Assembly: GCA_007130865.1 (NCBI GenBank)
Contig: SLRR01000001.1
Location: 1-64,000, forward strand
DNA: 64,000 bases
Reading direction: 5' to 3'
Source of the DNA: Spirochaeta sp.
GTDB taxonomy: Bacteria; Spirochaetota; Spirochaetia; DSM-27196; Alkalispirochaetaceae
Both the position numbers and the translations under genes were made by a program. Under the pieces are notes generated by a model. That model saw only the letters and a list, made by a program, of their open reading frames with translations, searched no databases and was not told the DNA's origin. Below, one piece after another: positions 24,980-32,416 of this stretch. Numbering within the stretch: the stretch's first letter is position 1; every line of letters begins with the position of its first letter.

Positions 24980-25411
24980 CTATATGGAAGCGATGATTCG
25001 TTCCAGTACTTTCGTCCGGTCCAGGGGTTTTACGATATAGTTTCGCGCACCCAGCATCAGCGATTTCTTGACCAGGTCCTGCTTTCCCAGGGCGCTGATC
25101 ATCACCACCCGGGCGTCTTTGTCAAACGCGATTATCTTTTCCAGGGCAGACACACCGTCCATCTTCGGCATGGTAATATCCATCGTCACCAGGTCGATAT
25201 TCGGGTGCAGTTCCTTGTACTTTTCGACGCCTTCTTCGCCGTCCGCTGCGGAGGCAACCACGTCAAAGCCCTCGGACGTGAGTATTTGTCCGATCTGCTT
25301 CGTGACAAACATCGAATCGTCTACAACGAGAACCCGTATCGGCGTACCGTCCGGTTTCTTCCCGGCGGCGGGCTTCTGATTAATGCTTGGGAAGTCCTGT
25401 TTGGTCTTCAT
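24980..25411 (-). CDS. cheY: Chemotaxis response regulator CheY
   Basis: 143 residues: a receiver domain preceded by a 24-residue polar extension that enteric CheY lacks. The acidic pair is D31/D32 (VVDDS), the phosphoacceptor is D78 in LVTMDITMPKMDG, the switch Ser is S106 (MISALG) and the conserved Lys is K128 (VKPLD). Phospho-CheY from CheA should bind the flagellar switch and set the rotation sense of the periplasmic flagella; the neighbouring CheX dephosphorylates it. Last gene of the cheA operon, five bases after cheX; no terminator is seen directly after it. Confidence 0.95.
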   Translation of the reverse strand: MKTKQDFPSINQKPAAGKKPDGTPIRVLVVDDSMFVTKQIGQILTSEGFDVVASAADGEEGVEKYKELHPNIDLVTMDITMPKMDGVSALEKIIAFDKDARVVMISALGKQDLVKKSLMLGARNYIVKPLDRTKVLERIIASI

Positions 25412-25416
25412 AGGGA

Positions 25417-25893
25417 TTACGCTCTCTCCCGCACCGCCACGTTGATCTCGATTTTCCCCATGGGAAGCTCCATGGGAACTATCAGCGCCTCAAAATTGGC
25501 GTCCGACACGGACATGTTGTCACCGGTAAAAATAGCAGGCGGAGTGAGGTCAAACTTGAAACCAAGGTTATGAAGCTTCGTCACCGCTTGACCTGTGATC
25601 ATGTTGGCAAGCTCGGTAAGCGTCGCTCGGGCCATCTCGTTGAGCTCCGATACCGGTTCCATATCCATACTGGAGAGCATCGCCGAGGCGACCTTGACTC
25701 CGGTTTCCTTGGTCATGTCAAAAAGCACGCGTCCCTCTACGTCTCCGGCGAGTCCTATTATCGCCGCTACGCCGAGCATGGGCATCGCGGCATTCTTCAG
25801 GTAGAGATCTCCCCGTTGAACCTCCTCTTTCAGCACTTCCGTGAGGATATTGTACGCCGATTCCACAAAAGGGTTGATGTATTCCACTCGCAT
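25417..25893 (-). CDS. cheX: Chemotaxis phosphatase CheX
   Basis: 158 residues, the usual size. CheX is the CheY-P phosphatase used by spirochaetes in place of CheZ. The catalytic ExxN motif is E94-L-A-N97 within ATLTELANMITGQAV, corresponding to the acidic and amide residues that position water on CheY. The flanking pattern (MPMLGVAAIIGLAGDVEGRV, PPAIFTGDNMSVSD) fits the CheC/CheX/FliY fold. It lies between cheW-cheR-like and cheY with gaps of 11 and five bases, so it is co-expressed with its substrate. Confidence 0.95.
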   Translation of the reverse strand: MRVEYINPFVESAYNILTEVLKEEVQRGDLYLKNAAMPMLGVAAIIGLAGDVEGRVLFDMTKETGVKVASAMLSSMDMEPVSELNEMARATLTELANMITGQAVTKLHNLGFKFDLTPPAIFTGDNMSVSDANFEALIVPMELPMGKIEINVAVRERA

Positions 25894-25904
25894 TGTGTTC
25901 TCTC

Positions 25905-27266
25905 CTACTTTCGTCGATACAGGGATAATGGGGCTTCCAGGAGCTCCCAGGCGTCAGGATTTGGAACCTTCTCATTCTCTCCGAGCATGAGGAGGCCCGA
26001 CGGCTTGAGCACCTCTTCGAACACGGAAAAACACTTGTTCTGGTCGGCGGTCGACAGGAACGATACCAGGTCCCGGCATACAATCATATCCATCTTGGGC
26101 AACGCCGTGCCGTTAACCACGTCGCTGAACTCGAAGAGGATCAGATCCTTAAGAACAGACTGAAAGGTGTACCCGTTCTTGTTCTCCGTGAGAAACTCGT
26201 TCCAGGACTCGGGAACGTCGTTCTTCCCGAACACCAGATTGGGCGCCGTGGATATCTTCATCAGGTCCGTATCACCCGCCCAGATCTTGATCTGTTTGTC
26301 CGCGTAACGGCGTTTTAACGTCACCGCCAGACTGTAAGATTCGTGGCCACCACTGCAGCCGGGGTTCCAGAGGTGAAACATGCTGTGATCGATATCCGGA
26401 AGGTGCCCCTTGAGCGCGTCCGTGAGATCGTTCTGCCAGAACCGTCCGGTATACCTCGAGTAGAACGTCGTGAGAAACTCCTCCGTCTCCTCCCGGTTGG
26501 TGAGCTGGATACTCTTATCGGCAGAGCGGCGTTCTTCCTCCCATCGGGTGATCCGGTCAAGAAACCAAGCTTCGTTTACCGGCGACACGTGAAACGAGGA
26601 AAATGTGGCTAATCCCTCGCGCAGAAACTCCTGGTTTATCCGGGACTCGGAACGCGAGGTGCCTGCTGCTTCTGCTCGGGCAACAGGTTTCTCAACAGGC
26701 GGTTCACTCTCTCTCCGTGCGGAAGCTCGAGGCACGAGCTTTTCTTCCGTACGCGAATCCGGGTCTTCTTCCTTCCGGAAGATCCGGTCTACGTCCAGAA
26801 TTATGTAGAGACGTCCATCGTGTTCGGCTACGCCGCTGATGAACTTGATATTGATATCGCCGAAAATCGGGTGCGGTGGTTGGATATGCCGCGAATTAAA
26901 TCCCACCACCTTGTCGATGGAATCGACTATCACACCGAGATGATTGTTTTCCAGCCGAAGAATCAATCCGTTCTCCGCCTCTCCCTCGCTCTTCGGCTCC
27001 GCGGGAAGATTGAACATCAGTCTGAGGTCGATGATCGAGATAATATCGCCGCGAAGGTTGTAGACACCGCGCACATACGGTGCGGTGTTGGGGACATATG
27101 TGAACTGCGCAAATTTCGCGATCTCCTTTATGCGCATGATATCGATGCCGTAATCCTTCCCTCCCAGCGAGAAGGTGACCATCTTGAAGTCGATTACTTC
27201 CTGAGCGGTGACGTTCTCGTCCTGGGTGCCGTCTTTCTCTCGTTGCGCTTGTTTGGTCGCTGCCAT
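25905..27266 (-). CDS. cheW: CheW fused to a degenerate CheR-like domain
   Basis: 453 residues, three times an ordinary CheW. Residues 25-165 are a complete CheW adaptor (FSLGGKDYGIDIMRIKEIAKF, PYVRGVYNLRGDIISIIDLR, LYIILDVDRIF) linking chemoreceptors to CheA. A charged linker (166-210) joins a C-terminal CheR-type methyltransferase fold: GCSGGHESYSLA at 303-314 mirrors CheR GCSxGxExYS, but IVCRDL (395-400) replaces FCRN and LGENE (428-432) replaces LGHSE. These changes suggest SAM binding or catalysis is reduced or lost. Such CheW-CheRlike proteins are known from Treponema, where the extra domain is thought to shape the receptor array. Encoded between cheA and cheX. Confidence 0.92.
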   Translation of the reverse strand: MAATKQAQREKDGTQDENVTAQEVIDFKMVTFSLGGKDYGIDIMRIKEIAKFAQFTYVPNTAPYVRGVYNLRGDIISIIDLRLMFNLPAEPKSEGEAENGLILRLENNHLGVIVDSIDKVVGFNSRHIQPPHPIFGDINIKFISGVAEHDGRLYIILDVDRIFRKEEDPDSRTEEKLVPRASARRESEPPVEKPVARAEAAGTSRSESRINQEFLREGLATFSSFHVSPVNEAWFLDRITRWEEERRSADKSIQLTNREETEEFLTTFYSRYTGRFWQNDLTDALKGHLPDIDHSMFHLWNPGCSGGHESYSLAVTLKRRYADKQIKIWAGDTDLMKISTAPNLVFGKNDVPESWNEFLTENKNGYTFQSVLKDLILFEFSDVVNGTALPKMDMIVCRDLVSFLSTADQNKCFSVFEEVLKPSGLLMLGENEKVPNPDAWELLEAPLSLYRRK

Positions 27267-27278
27267 CTTTTTCTCCGA

Positions 27279-29666
27279 TCAGGATCCTATTCTGAGTTCC
27301 CGCCGCGCCCGTTCCTCTTTCTCCCGTTTCAATCCCAGATCAAGCAACTGGCTTACATCGATGATCAAGGAGACCTTTCCGTCTCCCGTTATATTGGCGC
27401 CGGCTATCCCCGGAGAGTTGGTGAAGTGATCCCGTAGCGGCTTGATAACCACGTCTTCCTCGCCGATCAGCGAGTCTACTATCAGTCCCATCTTCCGCTC
27501 GTTTGTACCCACAATCACGACGTAATGGTACTCCGGATTCTCCTGCGTGGGGATGCGGAAGAGACGGCTCAATCGGATGAGCGATACCACGTCATCGCGT
27601 ACGTTGAACACCTCATAGTTGTCGATCAACTTTATCTCCGATGGTTTTATCCGGTGACTGTCGATAACCGAAGTGATCGGGATCGCATACATCTCCTTGC
27701 CAACCTGTACGAGCAAGCCCTGTATTATAGCAAGCGTGAGCGGTATCTTGATCGTAAAACGGGTACCTGCCCCCTTTACAGACCAGACCGTCACCGTCCC
27801 GTTGAGCTTCTCTATCTGCCGTTTCACCACGTCCAGTCCAACACCACGGCCGGACACGTTTGTCACGGATCGTGCGGTAGAAAACCCGGGCTCAAATATC
27901 AGGTTGAACGCTTCCAGGTCGGAAAGCTGTTTGTTCGGATGGATTATCCCCCGATCGATCGCTTTCTTACGAACCGACTCCACGTCGATTCCCCGACCGT
28001 CGTCCATGATTTCAATGAGGATCATGTTACCCTCATTGCTGGCTCTGAGCGTCACGGTACCTTGTTCCGGCTTGCCGGAACTCACCCGGTCGGTAGGTTC
28101 CTCTATCCCGTGGTCGATACTGTTGCGTACGCAGTGAATCAGGGGGTCCAGGAGATCCTCAATCACGGACTTGTCAAGTTCCGTGTCCTCTCCTTCTATT
28201 TTCAGGTCAATCTGCTTCTTGAGCGAACGCGAAAGATCGCGGACAAGACGAGGAAAGCGTGAAAAGATCTGCGAGATCGGAACCATGCGGATCCGCATCA
28301 CCCCTTCCTGCAGCTCGCCGGCGATACGCCCAAGGTTTTGCGCGTTGTTTCTGAAGCGTGCTACGGCACTCTTGTACCCGCTCTCAAACTCATCAAACAG
28401 TCCTGGCAGGGTGGAGAAGCGTTCCGCAATCTCGTTCTTCACTTCCTTCACGGCCCGCCCCTGTTGAATTTGCTCCAGATACTCCGGAAGCGAATCGAAC
28501 AGTTCCTTGAGAAGCTCGTGATACTGAGATTCCACGGACTGAAACAGGTTGAGGTTATCCCCGAAGTCGGTGCTGATCTGGTTGAACGCGGCTTTATTTA
28601 TCACCGTTTCGCTCACCAGATTCAGCAGGTTATCGATCCGGCGACTGTCTACACGGAGAATCGATCCGGCAGTCTGCGTCTTTTTCTTTACCGCTGCCAG
28701 CGCTTCCTCCTGCCGTTGGTCCGCCGCTTCGACCTCTTCCTCTTCCTCCACGTCGGACCTTTCAAACCCGGAGGGCTCCTCCTGAGGTCGCACAGCTGCT
28801 CCGGGGACAGTATCCGTCGTCGCTTTCGTAAGCGACTTCTTTTCCGGTTGAGACGTGTCTCCCTGTTCCGGAGACCGTTCCTCGATCGCTACAACCTGGA
28901 GTGAGTATACGACATCGGAGATCTCCATTTTTGTCCGGTGATCCTCCGGTTCCTCGGCGGAGGCCACGTAATACGAAACGGTCGGGTGAAACACGTCTTC
29001 GTAAAGAGCGTCAAAGTCAGGCTCCGTTTTGAGGACGGTAGCAAAACTCTTGATCGCGGAAAAAAGATGGATTCCCCCAACGGTGTTCATCGGGTTGTCT
29101 TCCCGGAAGTTCACATCTATCCGGTATATCTTCTCCGACTCGTTTACGGCCTCGCGTAACTCCAGAAGCTCGTACTCCGAGATCTCCCCGGAAGCCGGTT
29201 TGTCCGGCGAGTCCCCGCTGCGAGCCTGTGCGGACGACTGTGAAGAAGCCTTCACTGAACCGATCTCCTGCCCGCTGACTATGCTCCGTAAACGATCGGC
29301 CAGAGACGAGACGTCCTCCTGGAAGACCCGGCCTTCCTGCCGCTCGCGTAGCATCTCCTTGATCACGTCCGTGGCGGAGAGAAGAGTATCCACGGTGTCC
29401 TCGTTGACCTTAAACTTACCCTCTCGGATTACATCAAGCGAATCTTCGACGAGATGGGTAAACTCCGCCAGTTCCGTCATCTGTACCGTTCCGGCGCCAC
29501 CTTTCAGTGTGTGGGCGGCACGGAATAACTCGTCTATGGCGTCGGCATTGGAGGGATCGTTCTCCAGGACAAGGATGTTACTTTCCAGTAGTTCCACCTG
29601 GGAGTCCGCTTCGACAAAAAAGTCTTTCAGCAATTCTTCGTTAGCCGGGTCAAGATAGTCGCTCAT
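27279..29666 (-). CDS. cheA: Chemotaxis histidine kinase CheA
   Basis: 795 residues with the five CheA domains. P1/Hpt carries the phospho-His H52 in RAAHTLKGGAGTVQ. A P2-like region follows, then an acidic linker at roughly 285-325. P3 dimerisation is followed by the P4 kinase with HCVRNSIDHGIEEP (N-box, about 510), IMDDGRGIDVESVRKKA and GRGVGLDVVKRQIEKLNG, and P5 is a CheW-like domain ending in SLIIDVSQLLDLGL. CheA reads chemoreceptor state through CheW and phosphorylates CheY. It heads the operon cheA-cheW/R-cheX-cheY, the order I recall in Treponema. A TTGACT/GAAAAT promoter lies directly upstream, after the flaA terminator. Confidence 0.96.
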   Translation of the reverse strand: MSDYLDPANEELLKDFFVEADSQVELLESNILVLENDPSNADAIDELFRAAHTLKGGAGTVQMTELAEFTHLVEDSLDVIREGKFKVNEDTVDTLLSATDVIKEMLRERQEGRVFQEDVSSLADRLRSIVSGQEIGSVKASSQSSAQARSGDSPDKPASGEISEYELLELREAVNESEKIYRIDVNFREDNPMNTVGGIHLFSAIKSFATVLKTEPDFDALYEDVFHPTVSYYVASAEEPEDHRTKMEISDVVYSLQVVAIEERSPEQGDTSQPEKKSLTKATTDTVPGAAVRPQEEPSGFERSDVEEEEEVEAADQRQEEALAAVKKKTQTAGSILRVDSRRIDNLLNLVSETVINKAAFNQISTDFGDNLNLFQSVESQYHELLKELFDSLPEYLEQIQQGRAVKEVKNEIAERFSTLPGLFDEFESGYKSAVARFRNNAQNLGRIAGELQEGVMRIRMVPISQIFSRFPRLVRDLSRSLKKQIDLKIEGEDTELDKSVIEDLLDPLIHCVRNSIDHGIEEPTDRVSSGKPEQGTVTLRASNEGNMILIEIMDDGRGIDVESVRKKAIDRGIIHPNKQLSDLEAFNLIFEPGFSTARSVTNVSGRGVGLDVVKRQIEKLNGTVTVWSVKGAGTRFTIKIPLTLAIIQGLLVQVGKEMYAIPITSVIDSHRIKPSEIKLIDNYEVFNVRDDVVSLIRLSRLFRIPTQENPEYHYVVIVGTNERKMGLIVDSLIGEEDVVIKPLRDHFTNSPGIAGANITGDGKVSLIIDVSQLLDLGLKREKEERARRELRIGS

Positions 29667-29675
29667 AGCGCCTCA

Positions 29676-29704
29676 ATTTTCGTGCTTTTGGAAAATTCAG
29701 TCAA
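29676..29704 (-). promoter_or_regulatory. Predicted promoter of the cheA operon
   Basis: On the minus strand TTGACT (29704-29699) and GAAAAT (29681-29676) are 17 bases apart. Initiation would fall within about five bases of the cheA ATG. The GAGG just before the ATG would then lie at or upstream of the RNA 5' end, so a promoter farther up remains possible. Confidence 0.5.
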
Positions 29705-29720
29705 GCGAAAACAGGAGTTA

Positions 29721-29758
29721 TCGAGTAGGAGGCCGGCGAAAGCCCGCCTCCTACTCGA
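29721..29758. repeat. Long hairpin with GAAA tetraloop upstream of cheA
   Basis: Arms 29721-29733 and 29746-29758 are a perfect 13 bp. After a C-C mismatch, GGC/GCC closes a GAAA loop. It sits between the flaA terminator and the cheA promoter and has no T-run. If any transcript reads through from flaA it would fold in the cheA leader. Confidence 0.8.
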
Positions 29759-29772
29759 GAATACCTGAAGCG

Positions 29773-29806
29773 AAAAAAAGCCCCCCGGCGTTACCGCCGA
29801 AGGGCT
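29773..29806 (-). terminator. Terminator of flaA
   Basis: On the minus strand AGCCC-TT-CGGCG-GTAA-CGCCG-GG-GGGCT is followed by seven T. It begins about 20 bases after the flaA stop and separates flaA from the chemotaxis operon. Confidence 0.9.
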
Positions 29807-29827
29807 GTTTATTCGGTTAGGCCGTCA

Positions 29828-30829
29828 TCAACCGTCGACGGCGTCGGGATCGTGCATCTTCCGCTGTTCCAGATAGCGCAGTACCTGAATGTTTCCGAGG
29901 CGGCGTAGCTCCGCGTCCCGCCGCGCCTGCTCACGATCCTGCAGGATTCCCCAGACATTTTCGTCGTCGATATCGCGCTCGAGCTGGAGCACTGCACGGT
30001 CAAAGGTCAAGCTGATATCCTTGATGTAGGTAATGAAGTCACCGCCCTGCTGAGATGCGTCACGGTAAATCCTGATCCCTACGAGCTTCCGCATGGGCGA
30101 AAGATTGGGATAGAGCGGCATCGTCCGTACCTCACGGTTCCGAACTTCCGTGATGTAGTTGGGATTCCGCCATTCCAACGTTCTCCAGCCGTCAAACTGC
30201 AGGTTCCCCATGAAAATCTCCTGCGTGTTGTTGTTCTCATCCATGAGAACGATGCTGACGCCGTGGGGAAAGTTGAGGCCATGCACGTTCATCGATACGG
30301 AACGGAGCACACCAACATTCTTGACCACACCGTAGTTGTCAAACTTGGCTCCCCGGCCCTGTTCCTCCTGCGGAGTTACCAGCTGACCGTCGGCGTCGAC
30401 TTCCTGCGTGTCGGAGAACGCGGGGATCTCGAAGGGGGGTCGGATCAGCGCCCAGGAGTTGAACGGTTCAGTCGGAAACCGGACGCGAACGCCCATAACC
30501 GTATCACCACCAAACCGGTCGGCGCCTTCGCGCACCGGGGCGGAGCGTACCATACTGTCGGAGATCGTGTTGACATTCCGTGAGGAGGAAGCGAGCTCCA
30601 CATCCCAGGAGTCGATCGCGAGAGAGATCCTCATCTCCAACTTTTCTTCTTCCGTGAAGCTGCTGCCGGCAGCAATACTATAGTCCAACAGCGTCCGCTC
30701 ATTATGCTGCGGATTGTCGGCCGGATAGTCCGCCGTCAGGGTGGAAAAATCGATGAGAACCGCTTCATCAGCGAAAGCGGTACCCAGCAACAGCAGAAAA
30801 ACCAATACGAATAGGACGGAACGTCTCAT
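29828..30829 (-). CDS. flaA: Periplasmic flagellar filament outer-layer (sheath) protein FlaA
   Basis: 333 residues with a signal peptide (RRSVLFVLVFLLLLGTAFA, cleaved near Ala20), as required because FlaA reaches the periplasm by the Sec route, not through the flagellar export apparatus. The mature protein carries FlaA features: VRVRFPTEPFNSWALIRPPFEIPAF, VGVLRSVSMNVHGLNFPHGVS, FDGWRTLEWRNPNYI and LVGIRIYRDASQQGGDFITYIKDI. FlaA coats the FlaB core of spirochaete periplasmic filaments and affects stiffness and helicity. AAAGGAGA is a strong ribosome site. The gene has a perfect-consensus promoter inside the end of the preceding gene and its own terminator, pointing to high, semi-independent expression at the end of the envelope operon. 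Confidence 0.93.
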   Translation of the reverse strand: MRRSVLFVLVFLLLLGTAFADEAVLIDFSTLTADYPADNPQHNERTLLDYSIAAGSSFTEEEKLEMRISLAIDSWDVELASSSRNVNTISDSMVRSAPVREGADRFGGDTVMGVRVRFPTEPFNSWALIRPPFEIPAFSDTQEVDADGQLVTPQEEQGRGAKFDNYGVVKNVGVLRSVSMNVHGLNFPHGVSIVLMDENNNTQEIFMGNLQFDGWRTLEWRNPNYITEVRNREVRTMPLYPNLSPMRKLVGIRIYRDASQQGGDFITYIKDISLTFDRAVLQLERDIDDENVWGILQDREQARRDAELRRLGNIQVLRYLEQRKMHDPDAVDG

Positions 30830-30878
30830 CCAAGTCTCCTTTACTTCAAACTCCGTATAATTACGTGACCGTGTCCAA

Positions 30879-30906
30879 ATTATAACGCGCTACGGCCCTT
30901 TGTCAA
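30879..30906 (-). promoter_or_regulatory. Consensus sigma-70 promoter of flaA
   Basis: On the minus strand TTGACA (30906-30901) and TATAAT (30884-30879) both match consensus completely, with a 16-base spacer. The -35 box is coded within the last ten codons of the GerMN gene and the -10 box contains its TAA stop. A leader of about 45 bases with AAAGGAGA follows. Confidence 0.85.
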
Positions 30907-31401
30907 TGTTGGGATACCAAAGCGCGGTACATTCGGTACCTGACCACCCACTGTGAATACGATTTCCTGTACAAATGGAAAGTTGTGCAGTACATTGCGT
31001 CTGATCGTCTCCTCTATCTCCTCCAGGGAAAAATCCAGCTCCTCTACGAGCACCGCCATTTCCGGTGAGAAATCAAGATATAACCGATTCCGTTCGTCCA
31101 GAAGGACGCTGCGGATCCTGATCTCTCGCGGCAGAAAGGGGATCGATCCCATCCGGGCCGGACCGAGGCGTAGTTCCTGGAGGTATAGCGAGATCGCGTC
31201 GCGCGGATTCTCGCGGTACGGAACAAATCGAAACTCCGCGTGTGTCGCTGTGCGCGTGCTGTCGGGGTACCATAACACACGCCGTTCCCGTTCCGGCGGT
31301 CCGACCAGGGGCAGCACGACAGTTGACAGCAGAAGCAATACAAATAAGACCGTGGCAGACAGCCCCAGTATCCGCCGGTCGTGCAACCATTTCCTAATCA
31401 C
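30880..31401 (-). CDS. Membrane-anchored GerMN-domain protein
   Basis: 173 residues from the GTG at 31401, which overlaps the amidase stop region and is preceded by GAGG at six bases; an ATG at 31428 is possible but lies deeper in the amidase gene. One N-terminal membrane helix (GLSATVLFVLLLLSTVVLPLVG) anchors a periplasmic domain with GerMN hallmarks: ISLYLQELRLGPA, LLDERNRLYLDFSPEM and EEIEETIRRNVLHNFPFVQEIVFTVGG. GerMN domains occur in spore-germination and envelope proteins and are thought to bind peptidoglycan or protein partners. I recall the same amidase-GerMN-flaA order in Treponema pallidum (TP0247-TP0249). Its final codons also carry the flaA promoter. Confidence 0.85.
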   Translation of the reverse strand: MIRKWLHDRRILGLSATVLFVLLLLSTVVLPLVGPPERERRVLWYPDSTRTATHAEFRFVPYRENPRDAISLYLQELRLGPARMGSIPFLPREIRIRSVLLDERNRLYLDFSPEMAVLVEELDFSLEEIEETIRRNVLHNFPFVQEIVFTVGGQVPNVPRFGIPTLTKGRSAL

Positions 31402-32416
31402 GCCCCACCTCTTCAAAGTTGTCCACAAAGTTTATAACGCCAGTATAAATCCCCCGGGTAATCTCCCGCAAGTAACTTTCCTTCTCCAGCAGGAGAAACT
31501 CGTCACGGTTTGTCACAAATCCGATTTCCACAAGTACGGAAGGCATCCGGGCGTTACGCACTACGTACCAGCTCTCCTCCCGGATTCCCCTGTTGGGCGA
31601 TCGATCTCCCACAACCGACTCCAGCCCGGCAAGCACATTCCTCGCAAGGAGCACGCTCTCCAGCGTTATCTCCTCCTCCCTCATCGTGTTCAGTATCGAG
31701 AGGACATCCGGGTCGGATACACCGGTCCGCTCGGCGCTAACCAGGTCGCGTCGCCGGAACTCCGGGGGAAGCACCCACACCTCAAAGCCGCGAGCCCGGG
31801 TGTTGAGCGATGCGTTGGCGTGGATCGAGACGAACAACACCGACTCGTTCGGTTCCATCGGTATATCGTTTGCAAGATCCGTCCGCTCTTCCAGGGTGAG
31901 ATAAGAGTCGTCCTCCCGGGAGAGTACGACCTCCTTTTCCGGAAATCGTTGCCGGAGCAGATCGTACAGCTTCAGGCTCACGTCAAGGACGAGATCTTTC
32001 TCTCGCAGCTCCCGTAGTTCATCGTCAAATTCGTGTCGTCCGATCGCTCCGGGATCACGCCCTCCGTGGCCGGGATCTATGAAGATTGCCCCTACCCGCC
32101 GGAGTGTCTCCGGAGGCGGAAACAGTCGCATCGCCAGCGTCGCGAAGCGCGGGCCGAAAACGATGCTGCCCTCGGCGCGGCGAGGAGGTTCTATCCGATG
32201 GAGCATCGCAAGGTTTTCCACGGCTAGTTCTCTTCCGAGGCTGAAGGAGAGAATCCTGCTTCCCCGGACGATCGCACCGTGCCCTCGGTACGGATCCCAT
32301 TCAAGAGTCGTTCCCGTCCGCGAGAGTATCTCCTCCAGGAACAGTTCCTCCGCCGATACGGCACCACCGAGGATCACCAGAAGCAGGACCACCGTGATCG
32401 TCCTTCGCATGATCAT
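31394..32416 (-). CDS. N-acetylmuramoyl-L-alanine amidase (Amidase_3)
   Basis: 340 residues with a signal peptide (ITVVLLLVILGGAVSA). After a short N-terminal domain, the Amidase_3 zinc fold shows AIFIDPGHGGRDPGA with H117, E139 in LREKDLVLDVS, SVLFVSIHANASLNTRARGFEV with the third ligand His, and RMPSVLVEIGFVTNRDE with the catalytic Glu. It cleaves the amide between MurNAc and the stem peptide, for cell separation or to open the wall for the periplasmic flagellum. GGAGG lies seven bases before the ATG, which overlaps the ATP-grasp stop. Placement between ATP-grasp and GerMN/FlaA genes couples wall remodelling to the operon. Confidence 0.93.
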   Translation of the reverse strand: MIMRRTITVVLLLVILGGAVSAEELFLEEILSRTGTTLEWDPYRGHGAIVRGSRILSFSLGRELAVENLAMLHRIEPPRRAEGSIVFGPRFATLAMRLFPPPETLRRVGAIFIDPGHGGRDPGAIGRHEFDDELRELREKDLVLDVSLKLYDLLRQRFPEKEVVLSREDDSYLTLEERTDLANDIPMEPNESVLFVSIHANASLNTRARGFEVWVLPPEFRRRDLVSAERTGVSDPDVLSILNTMREEEITLESVLLARNVLAGLESVVGDRSPNRGIREESWYVVRNARMPSVLVEIGFVTNRDEFLLLEKESYLREITRGIYTGVINFVDNFEEVGRD

